From positions 217,868-281,867 of the forward strand of contig JANWYD010000005.1 of NCBI GenBank assembly GCA_025057155.1: 64,000 bases of DNA, given 5' to 3'. A program made the position numbers and the translations under genes. This document shows, in pieces, positions 1 to 9,749 of this stretch. How positions within the stretch are numbered: position 1 is the first letter of the stretch; the number at the start of each line of letters is the position of its first letter. The stretch is from Chloroflexaceae bacterium (GTDB lineage Bacteria > Chloroflexota > Chloroflexia > Chloroflexales > Chloroflexaceae). A model generated the notes under the pieces. That model saw only the letters and a list, made by a program, of their open reading frames with translations. It had not been told where the DNA came from and did not search any database.

Positions 1-76
1 CAACCCCGGGGGGGGGGTTGTCCCCCACCCCCCCCCGGCCCCCCCCCCTCCCCCCCGCGGGGGGGGGGGGGGGGGG
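1..76. repeat. Extreme homopolymer C/G tract with inverted repeats
   Basis: The first 20 bases form a small palindrome (CAACCCC...GGGGTTG). A run of almost pure C (about 22-56) and then a run of almost pure G (about 58-76) follow, able to fold on each other or to form G-quadruplexes. No gene is visible here. Such a tract is prone to polymerase slippage, so the exact run lengths may be unreliable. Confidence 0.75.
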
Positions 77-110
77 CGCCGAGCGTAGCGAGGCGGGGGA
101 GGGTGAGGAC
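76..110 (+). repeat. Dispersed intergenic repeat, family A, copy 1
   Basis: A GCGCCGAGCGTAGCGAGG-type sequence followed by a GGGGGAGGGTGAGGAC tail. Nearly the same 35 bases recur at 18888-18922, and a related inverted copy lies at 59533-59569. All three are intergenic and next to gene ends. Function unknown. Confidence 0.7.
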
Positions 111-129
111 CAGCCCCCCGATCTTCACC

Positions 130-1920
130 TCAGGGCGCCGCCAGGATCTCGAAGCGTCTGTCGCCGTCCAGGTCCTCCAGGCCAACCCGGCGCCACCGGC
201 CGGCCGCCGAACGCCATTCAAGCTGAAAGCCCCAGCCGTGCCAGCGCCAGACCGAGACATGCTCCCCGGCGTCTCCCGGCGCCGCCCCGCCCTCCAGCGC
301 CACCAGTTCGCCCCGCCCATCGCCGTCCAGGTCGGCCCAGGCCAGATCCTGCACGGGTGTCGCGGGCGCCGAGCCGCCCCAGATGATCCGGAAGCGCCCT
401 CCGCGCCAGCCCAGCAGATAGGGCTGCGAACGTAGCCGTCCGGCTTCATCGGGCTGCCACAGAAGCAGCAAGAGTTCGGCGCGCCCGTCGTCGTTGGGGT
501 CGCCGGCCAGCACGCGGGTAATCCGCCAGGCCGGGCGTTCGTTGCGCCAGACCACCGGCGCGTCGGCTCCGGGGCCGTCGCGTAGCGTTACCACCCCTGC
601 CGCGTCCAGCTCGGCCCACAGCGGTTCTCCATCGCCCCGCAGATCGGCGGGGACCAGGACGGGGTGTGGGGCCAGGGCGGCTGCTATGGTTACGGGCTGG
701 CCGCTGGCGCCGTCCCAGCGCCATACGCTCGTGGCGCCAGGTTGCGCTGGCGTCTGGACCGGTGCAGGCATCGCTGGCGTCTCAGCCGGGGAAGGCGCGG
801 ACCCGCCCAGGGCCTCCAGCGCCGCGCGCCAGGCCGCGCTCTCCGGCGCAAGAGGGTAGGGCCGCCCGCCCGCCGTGGCCACCGGCGCGACGGCGAGCAG
901 GGCGACGCCCTTATCGTCGAGCAGCGCTCGCAGCACCGCTCCGCTGCTCAGGGCCGGATTGGCCGGCCCATCAAAGAGAAAATCGCCCAGAGAATAGGCA
1001 ACGATCCCTGCGCGTTCGCCTCGGGCCAGAGTTTCAACCGGCTGAAGCACGTGGGAGTGAGCGCCCAGCACCAGATCGGCCCCCGCGGCAACCAGCCGCG
1101 CCGCCCAGGCCCGTTGCCGCACCCCCGGCTCGGCGGCGTATTCCATACCCCAGTGCACCAGCGCCACCACCGCGTCGGCATCGGCGCGCGCCGCTGCTAC
1201 AGCCTTCAGCGCCCGCGCGCTGAGCCAGGCGCGCCCGTGGGGGCATGGTTCCGCGCCGGGCGCACAGCCCGCGAAGTCGGGGTTCGGCCAGGCGCGATCG
1301 TCGGCCGGGGCCAGCCCGCCGCGCTCATCGGCAGGGTCGCGCACGTCGTTGAAGGCCAGCACCGCCACACGCAACCCGCGCGCCTTCAGCATCACCGGCG
1401 CCAGCGCCGCCGCCTCGCTCTGACCGGCCCCGGCAGCGGCCATGCCTGCCTCGCGCAGCGTGGCAAGCGTCTCGGCCAGGCCCTCCGGGCCAGCGTCGAG
1501 GGCGTGGTTGTTCGCCAGACCCAGCAGGTCGAAACCGGCGGAGCGCAACGCCGCGACGTGCGCCGGCGCCGCCAGCAGACGATACGGCCCCGGTCGCGCG
1601 GGGGCGCTGGCCGTAGTGAGCGGGCTTTCCAGGTTGCCCAGGGTCAGATCCCCCGCTAGCAACGAGCGGCTATCCGCCAGCAGCGCCGCTGCGCCCTGGC
1701 GCTCGACAGTGCGGGCCACCCCGCGCGCCAGCATCACATCGCCGACGGCCCGCAGATCGAGCGTGGCGCCGCCGGTCCACCCTGGTCGGATGTAGAGCGT
1801 CTGCCAGCCGCGCAGGTCAGGCAGCGCCGCCGGGCGCGCCGCGCACGCGCCTGCCAGCGCCGCCAGAATACCGACCAGCAGCGGGAGGGCCACGATGTGG
1901 ATATGCCGGCTTGCCATCAT
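130..1920 (-). CDS. CapA-family (poly-gamma-glutamate synthesis-like) lipoprotein with FG-GAP/VCBS-like C-terminus
   Basis: The 596-aa product opens with a hydrophobic signal segment ending in ...LAGACAARP, a plausible but non-ideal lipobox, so it is probably exported and lipid-anchored. Residues about 55-345 match the CapA/PgsA metallophosphoesterase-like fold: a DVMLARGV motif, a GNLESPL motif, LANNHALD, and VALVHWGMEY followed by GAHSHVLQP with the expected histidines. After a Pro-rich linker (about 375-395), the C-terminal 200 residues hold Asp-rich DxDGDGxxEL-type segments (DPNDDGRAEL, DLDGDGRGEL, DLDGDRRFEI) typical of FG-GAP/VCBS propeller blades. A polymer or cell-wall role is inferred from the family. 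The start has an AAGAGGA Shine-Dalgarno. It lies 106 bp downstream of the DUF3160 gene on the same strand and may be co-transcribed with it. Confidence 0.85.
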   Translation of the reverse strand: MMASRHIHIVALPLLVGILAALAGACAARPAALPDLRGWQTLYIRPGWTGGATLDLRAVGDVMLARGVARTVERQGAAALLADSRSLLAGDLTLGNLESPLTTASAPARPGPYRLLAAPAHVAALRSAGFDLLGLANNHALDAGPEGLAETLATLREAGMAAAGAGQSEAAALAPVMLKARGLRVAVLAFNDVRDPADERGGLAPADDRAWPNPDFAGCAPGAEPCPHGRAWLSARALKAVAAARADADAVVALVHWGMEYAAEPGVRQRAWAARLVAAGADLVLGAHSHVLQPVETLARGERAGIVAYSLGDFLFDGPANPALSSGAVLRALLDDKGVALLAVAPVATAGGRPYPLAPESAAWRAALEALGGSAPSPAETPAMPAPVQTPAQPGATSVWRWDGASGQPVTIAAALAPHPVLVPADLRGDGEPLWAELDAAGVVTLRDGPGADAPVVWRNERPAWRITRVLAGDPNDDGRAELLLLLWQPDEAGRLRSQPYLLGWRGGRFRIIWGGSAPATPVQDLAWADLDGDGRGELVALEGGAAPGDAGEHVSVWRWHGWGFQLEWRSAAGRWRRVGLEDLDGDRRFEILAAP

Positions 1921-1946
1921 CTGGCGGTCCTCTTATATCATTTTAG

Positions 1947-1980
1947 ATTGTGGATTTTGGATTGCCGTATACGTCGGCCT
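1947..1980. repeat. GATTTTGG short repeat with inverted-repeat tail, copy 1
   Basis: GATTGTGGATTTTGGATT is followed by a tail carrying a GCCG...CGGC inverted repeat (1964-1978). It lies between the capA-like and DUF3160 genes. Similar copies are at about 22290-22318 and 23797-23868; a tail-less copy is at 55337-55376. Confidence 0.75.
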
Positions 1981-2026
1981 CAGTGAGATCTGGCGATGTC
2001 ACGCATGCACACTATTCAACAGAGTA

Positions 2027-4684
2027 TTACGGCGCCTGCCATGCCGGAGGCTCCGGCGGGTCCAGCACGATGCGCGTGATGCGCCACCCTTCCCCTTCGC
2101 GCCGCAGGGTGTAGGTCACGTCGAGGGTGTACGGGGCGCGCACGCCAATCCGCACTGGCTCTCCCTGCTGGAGCTGGTCCTCGAAGTAGGGACTGCCGCG
2201 GTACAGTTCATCGCTCCAGCTCTCGCGGGTGGTGACAATGGCGTTGTCAGCGTCCACGAAGTCGAAGGAACGGAACTGCAGCATCAGCAGTTTGGAACCG
2301 ACGAACTGCCCGGCCCGCTCCAGACTGGCGATGTATGCCCGGGTATCGGCCAGTTCCTCGGGGCCGAGATACTCAGCCACCCGCTCGGCGTCGGTGTACC
2401 AGATGGCCTCCACCAGCCGCTCGTTGAAGCGGCGGATAGTCGTCGCCAGCGGTTCGGCCGCGTTCGCCGCAACCATAAAGCTCTCCGTCCAGGCCGCCAG
2501 GGGTGGCGCCTCGCCAGCGTCCAGCCGGGCGCGCCATGCCTCGTCGGTCAGACGGTCGCTCAGCGGCTGTACGAACTCGTAGTGCGAGAAGACCCCGCCT
2601 TTGGTCAGCACCAGGCGTCCTTCAATCGGGGCCACGACGAAGATCTCGAAGACGCGCCCCACGGCGTTTTCAAGGACGACTCCTTCGACACCGTTGGTGG
2701 CGATGTCGGCGACCACCGCCGCCTGGAGATCCTCGCCGCCCGCGGGGGTGCCGCCGCGCCCCTGGTAGAAGGCTTCGTCGTCGGCGGCGAAGGTCAGGGC
2801 CTCGATCTCGGCCCCGTAGAAGCGGATCAGTTCATACTCCTCGTCGCTCAGGGCCTCGCCGCGCAGTTGCTTTTCGGCCATGATCTTCAGGCGCGTCGCC
2901 AGGCTCTCCATCGCCTCAAGCAAGGCCCGGTCCTCCTCCGCCAGCAACCCCCGCGCCGCCAGGCCCTCGATGGTCATGCGCGACAGACCGGCCACCCGGG
3001 CGAAGAGTTCCGGCACCGGCTCGACATAACCTTTGGCACGCTCGGGTTCGGGCGGTTCCAGCGCGTCGTAGCCCCGCTCAACATACACCTGCTTGGCGTA
3101 GAGAATGGTGTCGCGCTTCAGTTCGGTCCACGAGCCGAGGGCCGTGGTCAGTTGCTTGTCCAGCCAGGCTTCCGAGCGCATAAACGCGGGGTAGCCCTCT
3201 CCTGCCGGCTCGAGCAGCGGGCGCAGGCTGTGGATCCAGCTCCAGTACAGGTTCTGCGTCCAGGTGGCTTCATCGTAACTGGCGAAGGCGGCCCGCAGGG
3301 CGTCCATATTGGCGCGATACTTCGGCAGCGCCGTGTCGCCCAGGTTCTCCAGATGGCGCAGAGCGCGATCAGAGCCGATGGCGGCGAAGAAATCGAGGGA
3401 GCGGGGCAGAGTGCGATCCGGAACGTTCGGAATGATGAGCTTCTGGAAGACGAAGGCATCGGGCACGAAGCGTTGCCCCATCAGACGCAGGCCCTTGACC
3501 AGTTCCTCCGTCGTGCCGGGGATAACGACCATTCCCATAATCTGCGGTGGGCGCAGTTCCTTGACCGCTGCCTGGAAGGCGGCGAACTTCGCCGGGTCGA
3601 GCAGGTCGCGCGGGTCGCTCACCGGGCCATAGGCCGCGGCCAGGGCCTCGCCGTACTCGCGAGGCGTCAGGTCGTCGCTGCGGCCCACGAAGAAAACCGT
3701 CGGTTCGTAGATCCCGGCCCAGACCTGGTTGGCCGGCAGGCCGTCCACGCTGGTCTGCTGGTATGCGAGCGTGAGCAGCGCGGCCTGCTGCGTCTCCAGC
3801 GTGTCATTGGCGCGGAAGGTCATCCGCCCGTGCCACATCATGGCCCGGAAGTAACGCTTCAGGTCCTCGTTCTTAGTGTAGTGACCGCGCGGCACATACT
3901 GGCTCCAGTCTTCGCCCCGGGGGTAGCCGGGGAAAATCGCCGAGGGGCCGATGCGATTGTGAGCGGCGATGGCGGCCAGATCCGGCTCGGCCAGGTCGCG
4001 CAGTCCGGCGGGGATCTCCCAGTCGGGGTCGAGCAGTTTGAGCGCCACGGCGAAGTAGGCCGCGTTCCGGCGCGCGGCGTCGGCCCAGGGCGTGCCGGCC
4101 AGGGCTTCGTACTGGGCCACCGAGGTGCGCAGCAACTCGGCGTTGAGGCGCTTGAGCATCGGAATGAAGGCCGTCATCTCGGCGCGGCGCAGGGTCCTGT
4201 CGAAGAGCAGATGGTAGACGTGCAGCAGCGAGTCGGAGGTGACAAACACGGGGATGTTGTCGTAGCGCGCCCGTTCGTACAACTCGTAGAACTCCTTCGT
4301 CTCGCCAGGGCTGACGACGAAGCCGTTGGCCGCCACGCGGGCGCGCTGTTCAGGCGAGAGAGGCACGCTCAGGATGACGTTGCTCAGGTCCGCGGCCACC
4401 GGTTCGGCCCTGACGCGGGCCTCGACCCGCACCGGCGGCGGCTGGAAGGGCGCGAAGCCCGACCCTTCGGCGGGGCGGAAACCGGCGGGAAGGGCGACGG
4501 CGGGCAACTGCAACGCGCTGACGGATAATCCAGCAATTGGGGTCGGGACGATTACCATCGTAGGGGCCACGACAGCGGTTGGCTCGCCCGCTGCCGGCGT
4601 CGGGGCGGCCTGCCTGGGAACGCAGGCCGGCAGGAGCATCAGCAGTACCAGGGAGGCCAGGGCGAGAGCGCGTGAGGGCTTCAT
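2027..4684 (-). CDS. DUF3160 domain-containing lipoprotein
   Basis: The 885-aa product has a lipoprotein signal (LLMLLPAC, Cys21) and then a Pro/Ala-rich linker. The bulk of the protein resembles DUF3160: the segment FVTSDSLLHVYHLLFDRTLR near residue 145 is characteristic, and the remainder is helical with many Trp/Tyr (NLYWSWIHSLRPLLEP, VVADIATN). The biochemical function of DUF3160 is unknown; an extracytoplasmic location is inferred from the lipobox. The extreme C-terminus (VRAPYTLDVTYTLRREGEGWRI) looks like a small beta-rich domain often found in Chloroflexota lipoproteins. A perfect AGGAGGT Shine-Dalgarno sits 6 bp before the ATG. It lies upstream of the CapA-like gene in the same orientation. 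Confidence 0.85.
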   Translation of the reverse strand: MKPSRALALASLVLLMLLPACVPRQAAPTPAAGEPTAVVAPTMVIVPTPIAGLSVSALQLPAVALPAGFRPAEGSGFAPFQPPPVRVEARVRAEPVAADLSNVILSVPLSPEQRARVAANGFVVSPGETKEFYELYERARYDNIPVFVTSDSLLHVYHLLFDRTLRRAEMTAFIPMLKRLNAELLRTSVAQYEALAGTPWADAARRNAAYFAVALKLLDPDWEIPAGLRDLAEPDLAAIAAHNRIGPSAIFPGYPRGEDWSQYVPRGHYTKNEDLKRYFRAMMWHGRMTFRANDTLETQQAALLTLAYQQTSVDGLPANQVWAGIYEPTVFFVGRSDDLTPREYGEALAAAYGPVSDPRDLLDPAKFAAFQAAVKELRPPQIMGMVVIPGTTEELVKGLRLMGQRFVPDAFVFQKLIIPNVPDRTLPRSLDFFAAIGSDRALRHLENLGDTALPKYRANMDALRAAFASYDEATWTQNLYWSWIHSLRPLLEPAGEGYPAFMRSEAWLDKQLTTALGSWTELKRDTILYAKQVYVERGYDALEPPEPERAKGYVEPVPELFARVAGLSRMTIEGLAARGLLAEEDRALLEAMESLATRLKIMAEKQLRGEALSDEEYELIRFYGAEIEALTFAADDEAFYQGRGGTPAGGEDLQAAVVADIATNGVEGVVLENAVGRVFEIFVVAPIEGRLVLTKGGVFSHYEFVQPLSDRLTDEAWRARLDAGEAPPLAAWTESFMVAANAAEPLATTIRRFNERLVEAIWYTDAERVAEYLGPEELADTRAYIASLERAGQFVGSKLLMLQFRSFDFVDADNAIVTTRESWSDELYRGSPYFEDQLQQGEPVRIGVRAPYTLDVTYTLRREGEGWRITRIVLDPPEPPAWQAP

Positions 4685-4780
4685 AGAACACCTCCTGATA
4701 AAACCCAGGAGCGCGCCGAAGACGCTTATCCTGAGATAAGACGTTGCACTGCCCTGCCGAGTTCCAGTATACCGCGAAGT

Positions 4781-4817
4781 AAGGCCAGAGCGGCGGCTCA
4801 GCCGCTGCCCTGGCCTT
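4781..4817. promoter_or_regulatory. Long imperfect hairpin in the divergent intergenic region
   Basis: The 680-bp region between the divergent DUF3160 and cyclase genes (4685-5364) has no convincing gene. It holds a 17-bp stem (4781-4797 with 4801-4817) closed by a TCA loop, with one A-C mismatch and one G-T pair. It lies about 100 bp upstream of the DUF3160 start, so it is not a terminator of either neighbour. It could be an operator, a leader structure or a dispersed palindrome. Confidence 0.5.
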
Positions 4818-5321
4818 ACGGCTGCTCCCGGCGTTCCGTCCCGACCTTATCTGTCGGTCCGGGCCGGTAGCCGGTAGAGTAGAGGCAGGCGTCCGGTCGC
4901 TTCGACGGCGCCGTTGCCGGCGTAGGGAGGCAGGTCGCACCCGCGCCAATACTTGTGGGTAATGCAAAAGCCTCCCCCTGGGCGAAGGCGCCCAATTCCC
5001 TCTCAGCGAGGGAGGATTAGCGAGAGGACAGGTTTAGGGGTGGGCAAAGCGGATCTCGCGGGCCTTTGTGACAGTTCCTTCATCTAAATGTCATCCCATG
5101 TATCGTTCGATCAGATGTGGCGATGACAGGCTCGTGGTTGTTTGAGCAATGTGCGCCTTCCACTGCATGTACAAAGCAAAGCTCTCCCAGACCCGCGGGA
5201 GCATCGGGGAGCCTGGTTCGTTCACCCCGTATGCAACCCGCAGGGTTGCTGCCGTCTCCAATCGGGCAGCGTAGCTTGCAAGCATGTAGCTCTAAGCAAT
5301 CTCATTGTCATGTGAAGGGTC

Positions 5322-5327
5322 TATAAT
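5322..5327 (+). promoter_or_regulatory. Candidate -10 element of the cyclase gene
   Basis: A perfect TATAAT lies 38 bp before the ATG at 5365. No good -35 hexamer stands 16-18 bp upstream. Its position argues against translation starting at the earlier in-frame TTG (5305) and for the ATG at 5365. Confidence 0.4.
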
Positions 5328-5364
5328 AACAGCACTAGCGAACCTCGACACACCGTGGAACCTG

Positions 5365-8300
5365 ATGTGCCAGTCGACTGACCATTCTCTGCCGGTGCCG
5401 GAATCGGACGCTCTGGCTGCACTGTTGGCGCGCCACCTGGGGCCTGGCCCCGCCGCAGTGATGCTCGGCGCGACCCCGCGCCGGCGTCACTGGCAGGCTA
5501 TATGCACGCATCTGCTGGCGGCGCGCGATACCATTGCCACCTACCTCCCCCGGCGCCTGCTGGCCCGCGAACTCGCCACCGACAGCGCCCCGCCCTGGAT
5601 CGAGTGGGTCGAAGGCGCGTTGCTCTTTGCCGATGTGAGCGGTTCCACCGCCCTGGCCGAGCGCCTGGGCGCCCTGGGGCACGAGGGCGCCGAGATCGTC
5701 ACCGAGACCCTCAACGCCTATTTCGCCACCATGATCCGCATCATTGCCGGAGCAGGGGGGGACGTGCTCGGCTTTGGCGGTGACGCGCTGCTGGCGCTCT
5801 TTGAAGGTCCGCAGGCTACTGCCGTTGCCGCCTCCGCTGCGCTGGACCTGTTGCGGGAGCTGGCGGGCTTCGAGCGCGAGGTGCCTGGAGTGGGCCGGTT
5901 TCCGCTCACGATGCATATCGGAGTCGAATCCGGAGCGATCGCCCTGGTGGGCGCCGGGCAGGCCCATTCGCGTCGCTACAGCGCGATGGGAGCGACGGTA
6001 AGCACTGTGGCTCGCGCCGAAGCCTGCGCCGGGCCGGGCGAGGTGGTGCTCGGTCCGCGGGCCTGGGCGGCGCTGGCCACCGTGGCCGAGGGCGAGTTGC
6101 TTGAGGGCGGCTTCGCGCGCGTCCGGGCGCTGCGGGTCGCGCCGCCGCTGGTTGCATTGCCTGCCCTGCCGCACGTGGACGAAACCGCCTCACCTTCATC
6201 CGAGATGATCGCCCATCTTGCAGCGCAGGTCGAGCGTTGCGGCGCCTATTTGCCTATCGAGCTGGTGACCCGGATCATTGCCGACCCCCGGCGCCCCCGC
6301 GTTGAAGCTGATCTGCGCCCGGTCACGGTGCTCTTTGCTCAGTTGGCGGGGTTGGAGGGGCTGATTGAGGGCCGGCCCGCCGAGGAGTCGGCCGCAGCGG
6401 TCAATGCCATCGTCAACCCGCTGCAGGTGGCGGTCGAGCGCTTTGGCGGCTTCGTCAACAAGCTCGATCTGGCTGAGGAGGGCATCCGGCTGATGGCCGT
6501 GTTTGGCGCGCCGCTGGCGCTGGAGGATCATGCCGAGCGGGCCGCGCGCGCCGCGCTGCTGATGCAGGCGGCCGTCCAGGCGGCCGAACAGCCGCTGCGC
6601 TTCCGCGCCGGGTTGAACACCGGCAATGTCTTCGCCGGCAACGTTGGCAGCGCTGAACGCAAAGAGTATACGGTGATGGGCGACGCGGTGAATGTGGCCG
6701 CCCGCGTTATGGCCGGCGCCGAGTGGGGGGAGGTGCGTTGCGCGAGCGCGACGGCGGCGCGGATCACCCATGCGCTGGTCTGCGCTGATCGGCGGAAAAT
6801 CGCCGCCAAGGGCAAGCGTGAGCCGTTGGAAGTGCTTCGCGTGCTTGGCGAGCGCGAGCATCCCCTGGAGCCGGTGTACGCGGATGCGCCGCTGATTGGC
6901 CGCGACCGCGAGCTTGCCTGGCTGCGCGAACTCTGGGTTGCCGCCGCCGGCAGCGGCCGGGTGGCGCGGGTAAGCGGCGAGGCCGGGATCGGCAAGTCAC
7001 GCCTGGTCGCCGCCCTTGCTGCCGAGGTCCGCGCCGCTGGCGCGCGCGTCTTCACTGTCCGCTGCCTGGCCTACAACAGCGCCACGCCCTACGCTCCCTG
7101 GAGCGAACTGCTGCGGTCCATGTGCGCCATCGCCGCCAGTGACGACCCATCTACGCGCATCCGGAAGCTAGCCGCTGCCCTGGAAGCTGCCGGCTTCGCC
7201 TCGACTGACTGGCTATCGCTGGTGGCTGATCTGGCCCGCGTCCAGGTTGAAGAAAGTTCCGTCGTGCGCGGTCTCGACCCCCAGCAGCGACGGACGCGGC
7301 GCTTCACGATCATGCTGGCGTTGCTGCGCGCGGCGGCCCGCCAGTCCCGCCCGGAAGCGCTGCCGGGGGCGCCAGTGGTGGTCATTTTCGACAATCTGCA
7401 CTGGGCCGACCAGGTCTCGCTTGAACTCTGGCGGCATATCGCTACCCATCTGAGCGATGCGCCGATCCTGCTGCTGGGCCTTCACCGCGGCCCGCTGGCT
7501 TGGGAGGGCGACCCGGCCGCCGATGGCGCTGCGATGCTTGAACTGCGTCCGTTGACCGCCCGAGCGAGCGCGGCCCTGCTCGATGCCCTGGCCCCCTCGC
7601 GTCCTATTGCGCCCCATCTGCGTGACCGCCTCGTGGATCGCGCCGCTGGCAATCCGCTCTTTCTGGAAGAGTTGCTGCGGGCGGTCAGCGAACGGCCCGA
7701 CGCCGCCGATGCTCTCCCCGACAGCTTGAGCGGCCTGCTGCTCTCACGCATTGACAGGCTCGATGAGACCTCGCGGGCCATTCTGCGCGTGGCCGCCGTG
7801 GTGGGCCAGCGCTTCCCGGCCAGCGTCGTCGAGTCGGTCCATCCTCTGGAGCACGAGGTGCTGATTCGCCAGTTGCTGCTGCTCGACCACGCCGAGATCA
7901 CCACAACCGAGCGCGAGCATCCTGAGCGCATCCATCTCTTCCGCCACGCTCTGCTGCACGAAGTGGCCTACCAGAGCCTGCTCTACGCCCGGCGGCGCGA
8001 GTTGCATCGCCGGATTGGCGAGCACCTGGAGACACGCTACGCTGCCGAGTTGGCGCGGGTGCGCGCCTATTACCGCGACGACCGGAGCGCCTATCTGGTG
8101 CCGATCGGCCGCAACGGCTCGCTCCTGAACCGGAACGTCCAGGCCAGCGGCGCGCCGATCTTCCTGCTGGCCCATCACTTCCGGCTCAGCGACGCCGCCG
8201 AACGCGCCGTGCCCTACCTGTTGCTGGCCGGGCACATCGCCCGCGACAACTATGCCAACGACCAGGCGGTGCAACACTACCGCTGGGCGCTCGACATCCT

Positions 8301-9747
8301 CGCTGGCGCCTCAGGCGACCCGCAGGTCTGGGAGGCCCGCGAGGCCCTCGGCGACGTGCTCTGCACCCTCGGGCGCTACGATGAGGCCCAGCGCGAGTAT
8401 GCCCTGCTGCTGGGCCGTGCGGGGTCGGATCCGGCGCCCGCGGTTGATCTGCCCCCGGCCGTGGCCGGCGAGGTGCTGCGCTCCTGGGGCGAGGCGCTAG
8501 AGAAGCAGGGGCGTTACGCCGAGGCCCTCGACCGCCTGCGCGAGGCCGAGGCGATCTGCCGGGCGCACATGGATGCCGTGCCGCCGCTGCTGCTGGCCGC
8601 CATTTACGTCGATATGGGCCAGGTGCTGCGCCGCCTCGGCGACTTCGACGCCGCCCTCGACATCTGCCGCACCGGGCTGAGCCTCATCCGCACTGACCGC
8701 CACAGTGTCGAAGATGAACGCATTGAAGCCGATCTGCAAACCCTGATGGGGTCGCTGTTTGCTATGCGCGGCGACTACGAGCAGGCTCGTTACCACTTTA
8801 CCAGCGCCCTGGCGGCCCACGAGGCCATTGACGACCTCTACGGCTGCGCCCGCACGCATAACAACCTGGGGTACCTCGCGCAGTTGCAGAGCGATTATGG
8901 CCGCGCGGTGCGCCATTATAGCGAGGCCGAGAGTCTGGCCAGCAAGGTGCAGTCGAAGTACACCCTCAGCAGCGTGCTGCTTAACGCCGCCTACGCCTAC
9001 TTTTGCCTCAGCCGCTATGAAGAGGCGCTGGGCGCCTGCCGCGACGCGCTGGCGTTGTGCCAGGAGATGGGCGATCAGCTCGGCGTGGCCCAGGCCGCCG
9101 ACACGCTGGGAATGACCGTGTACCAGCAGGGCGACTACGCCGCCGCTGCCGCCAGTTACCGGAAGGCCCTGGCGATCTACCGTGAGCAGGCCAATCTCTT
9201 TCAGGAGGGGAACACCCTGGCGCTGCTCGCCCGCGTCACCCTGGCCCAGGGCGAGCCTGCCGCCGCGCGCGCGCTGGCCGAAGAGGCCCTGACCATCGCC
9301 CGCCGCGTGCACGCCCCGCAGCACGAAGCGGAGGCGCTGACCGTGCTGGCGGAGATCGCCCTCAGCGTCGGCGCCGAGGTGGTGATTGGCACCAGCCGCG
9401 CTGCGTTGCTCGATGAGGCGCAACGCTGTGCCACTGCAGCGGCGGAGCTGGCCGCGCGGCTCGGCAGCCAGCTCGACTATGGCGTCGCCCGGCGCCTGCA
9501 GGGCGAGATCGCCGCCGCCCGGCGCGAACCCTTTGCCGGGCATTTTCTGGCCGCCCTGGAGACCTTGCAGGCTATTGACAGCGCCTTCGAACGGGCCTGT
9601 GTCGAGGCGCGCTACAGCGAAGCCCTGGCCGCCCTGGGCGATCCTGCCGCTGCCGAGTATCGAAAACGCGCCGCAGAGACGTTTAGAAAGATCGGGGCCG
9701 TCGGCGAGTTACGCCGTCTTGGGCTCAGTGATGAAAGGAGTTGCTAG
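5365..9747 (+). CDS. Tandem class III cyclase / AAA ATPase / TPR signalling protein (soluble-adenylyl-cyclase-like layout)
   Basis: A 1460-aa cytosolic protein with two cyclase homology domains (about 80-265 and 315-495), an AAA-type NTPase domain with Walker A GEAGIGKSR (Lys544) and Walker B VVIFDNLHWAD, and about ten TPR-like repeats in the C-terminal half. The first cyclase domain keeps both metal-binding aspartates (LFADVSG, Asp90; GFGGDALLAL, Asp140) but has Ser where the catalytic Asn is expected. The second lost the first metal Asp (LFAQLAG, Gln326) but keeps the likely base-recognition Lys366 and the Asn443/Arg447 pair (GDAVNVAAR). Such complementary halves suggest one composite active site per chain, as in mammalian soluble adenylyl cyclase; activity and nucleotide specificity are inferred. 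The ATG at 5365 is preferred over the TTG at 5305 because of a TATAAT lying between them. The next gene starts 2 bp after the stop codon. Confidence 0.88.
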   Translation: MCQSTDHSLPVPESDALAALLARHLGPGPAAVMLGATPRRRHWQAICTHLLAARDTIATYLPRRLLARELATDSAPPWIEWVEGALLFADVSGSTALAERLGALGHEGAEIVTETLNAYFATMIRIIAGAGGDVLGFGGDALLALFEGPQATAVAASAALDLLRELAGFEREVPGVGRFPLTMHIGVESGAIALVGAGQAHSRRYSAMGATVSTVARAEACAGPGEVVLGPRAWAALATVAEGELLEGGFARVRALRVAPPLVALPALPHVDETASPSSEMIAHLAAQVERCGAYLPIELVTRIIADPRRPRVEADLRPVTVLFAQLAGLEGLIEGRPAEESAAAVNAIVNPLQVAVERFGGFVNKLDLAEEGIRLMAVFGAPLALEDHAERAARAALLMQAAVQAAEQPLRFRAGLNTGNVFAGNVGSAERKEYTVMGDAVNVAARVMAGAEWGEVRCASATAARITHALVCADRRKIAAKGKREPLEVLRVLGEREHPLEPVYADAPLIGRDRELAWLRELWVAAAGSGRVARVSGEAGIGKSRLVAALAAEVRAAGARVFTVRCLAYNSATPYAPWSELLRSMCAIAASDDPSTRIRKLAAALEAAGFASTDWLSLVADLARVQVEESSVVRGLDPQQRRTRRFTIMLALLRAAARQSRPEALPGAPVVVIFDNLHWADQVSLELWRHIATHLSDAPILLLGLHRGPLAWEGDPAADGAAMLELRPLTARASAALLDALAPSRPIAPHLRDRLVDRAAGNPLFLEELLRAVSERPDAADALPDSLSGLLLSRIDRLDETSRAILRVAAVVGQRFPASVVESVHPLEHEVLIRQLLLLDHAEITTTEREHPERIHLFRHALLHEVAYQSLLYARRRELHRRIGEHLETRYAAELARVRAYYRDDRSAYLVPIGRNGSLLNRNVQASGAPIFLLAHHFRLSDAAERAVPYLLLAGHIARDNYANDQAVQHYRWALDILAGASGDPQVWEAREALGDVLCTLGRYDEAQREYALLLGRAGSDPAPAVDLPPAVAGEVLRSWGEALEKQGRYAEALDRLREAEAICRAHMDAVPPLLLAAIYVDMGQVLRRLGDFDAALDICRTGLSLIRTDRHSVEDERIEADLQTLMGSLFAMRGDYEQARYHFTSALAAHEAIDDLYGCARTHNNLGYLAQLQSDYGRAVRHYSEAESLASKVQSKYTLSSVLLNAAYAYFCLSRYEEALGACRDALALCQEMGDQLGVAQAADTLGMTVYQQGDYAAAAASYRKALAIYREQANLFQEGNTLALLARVTLAQGEPAAARALAEEALTIARRVHAPQHEAEALTVLAEIALSVGAEVVIGTSRAALLDEAQRCATAAAELAARLGSQLDYGVARRLQGEIAAARREPFAGHFLAALETLQAIDSAFERACVEARYSEALAALGDPAAAEYRKRAAETFRKIGAVGELRRLGLSDERSC

Positions 9748-9749
9748 GG

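Noticed and set aside
1895-4528. 877-aa plus-strand open frame opposite the DUF3160 gene
   Set aside because: Antisense to an intact lipoprotein gene with a perfect ribosome-binding site; composition is that of an antisense reading.
5091-5285. 64-aa frame in the divergent gap
   Set aside because: No ribosome-binding site, domain or conservation hint.
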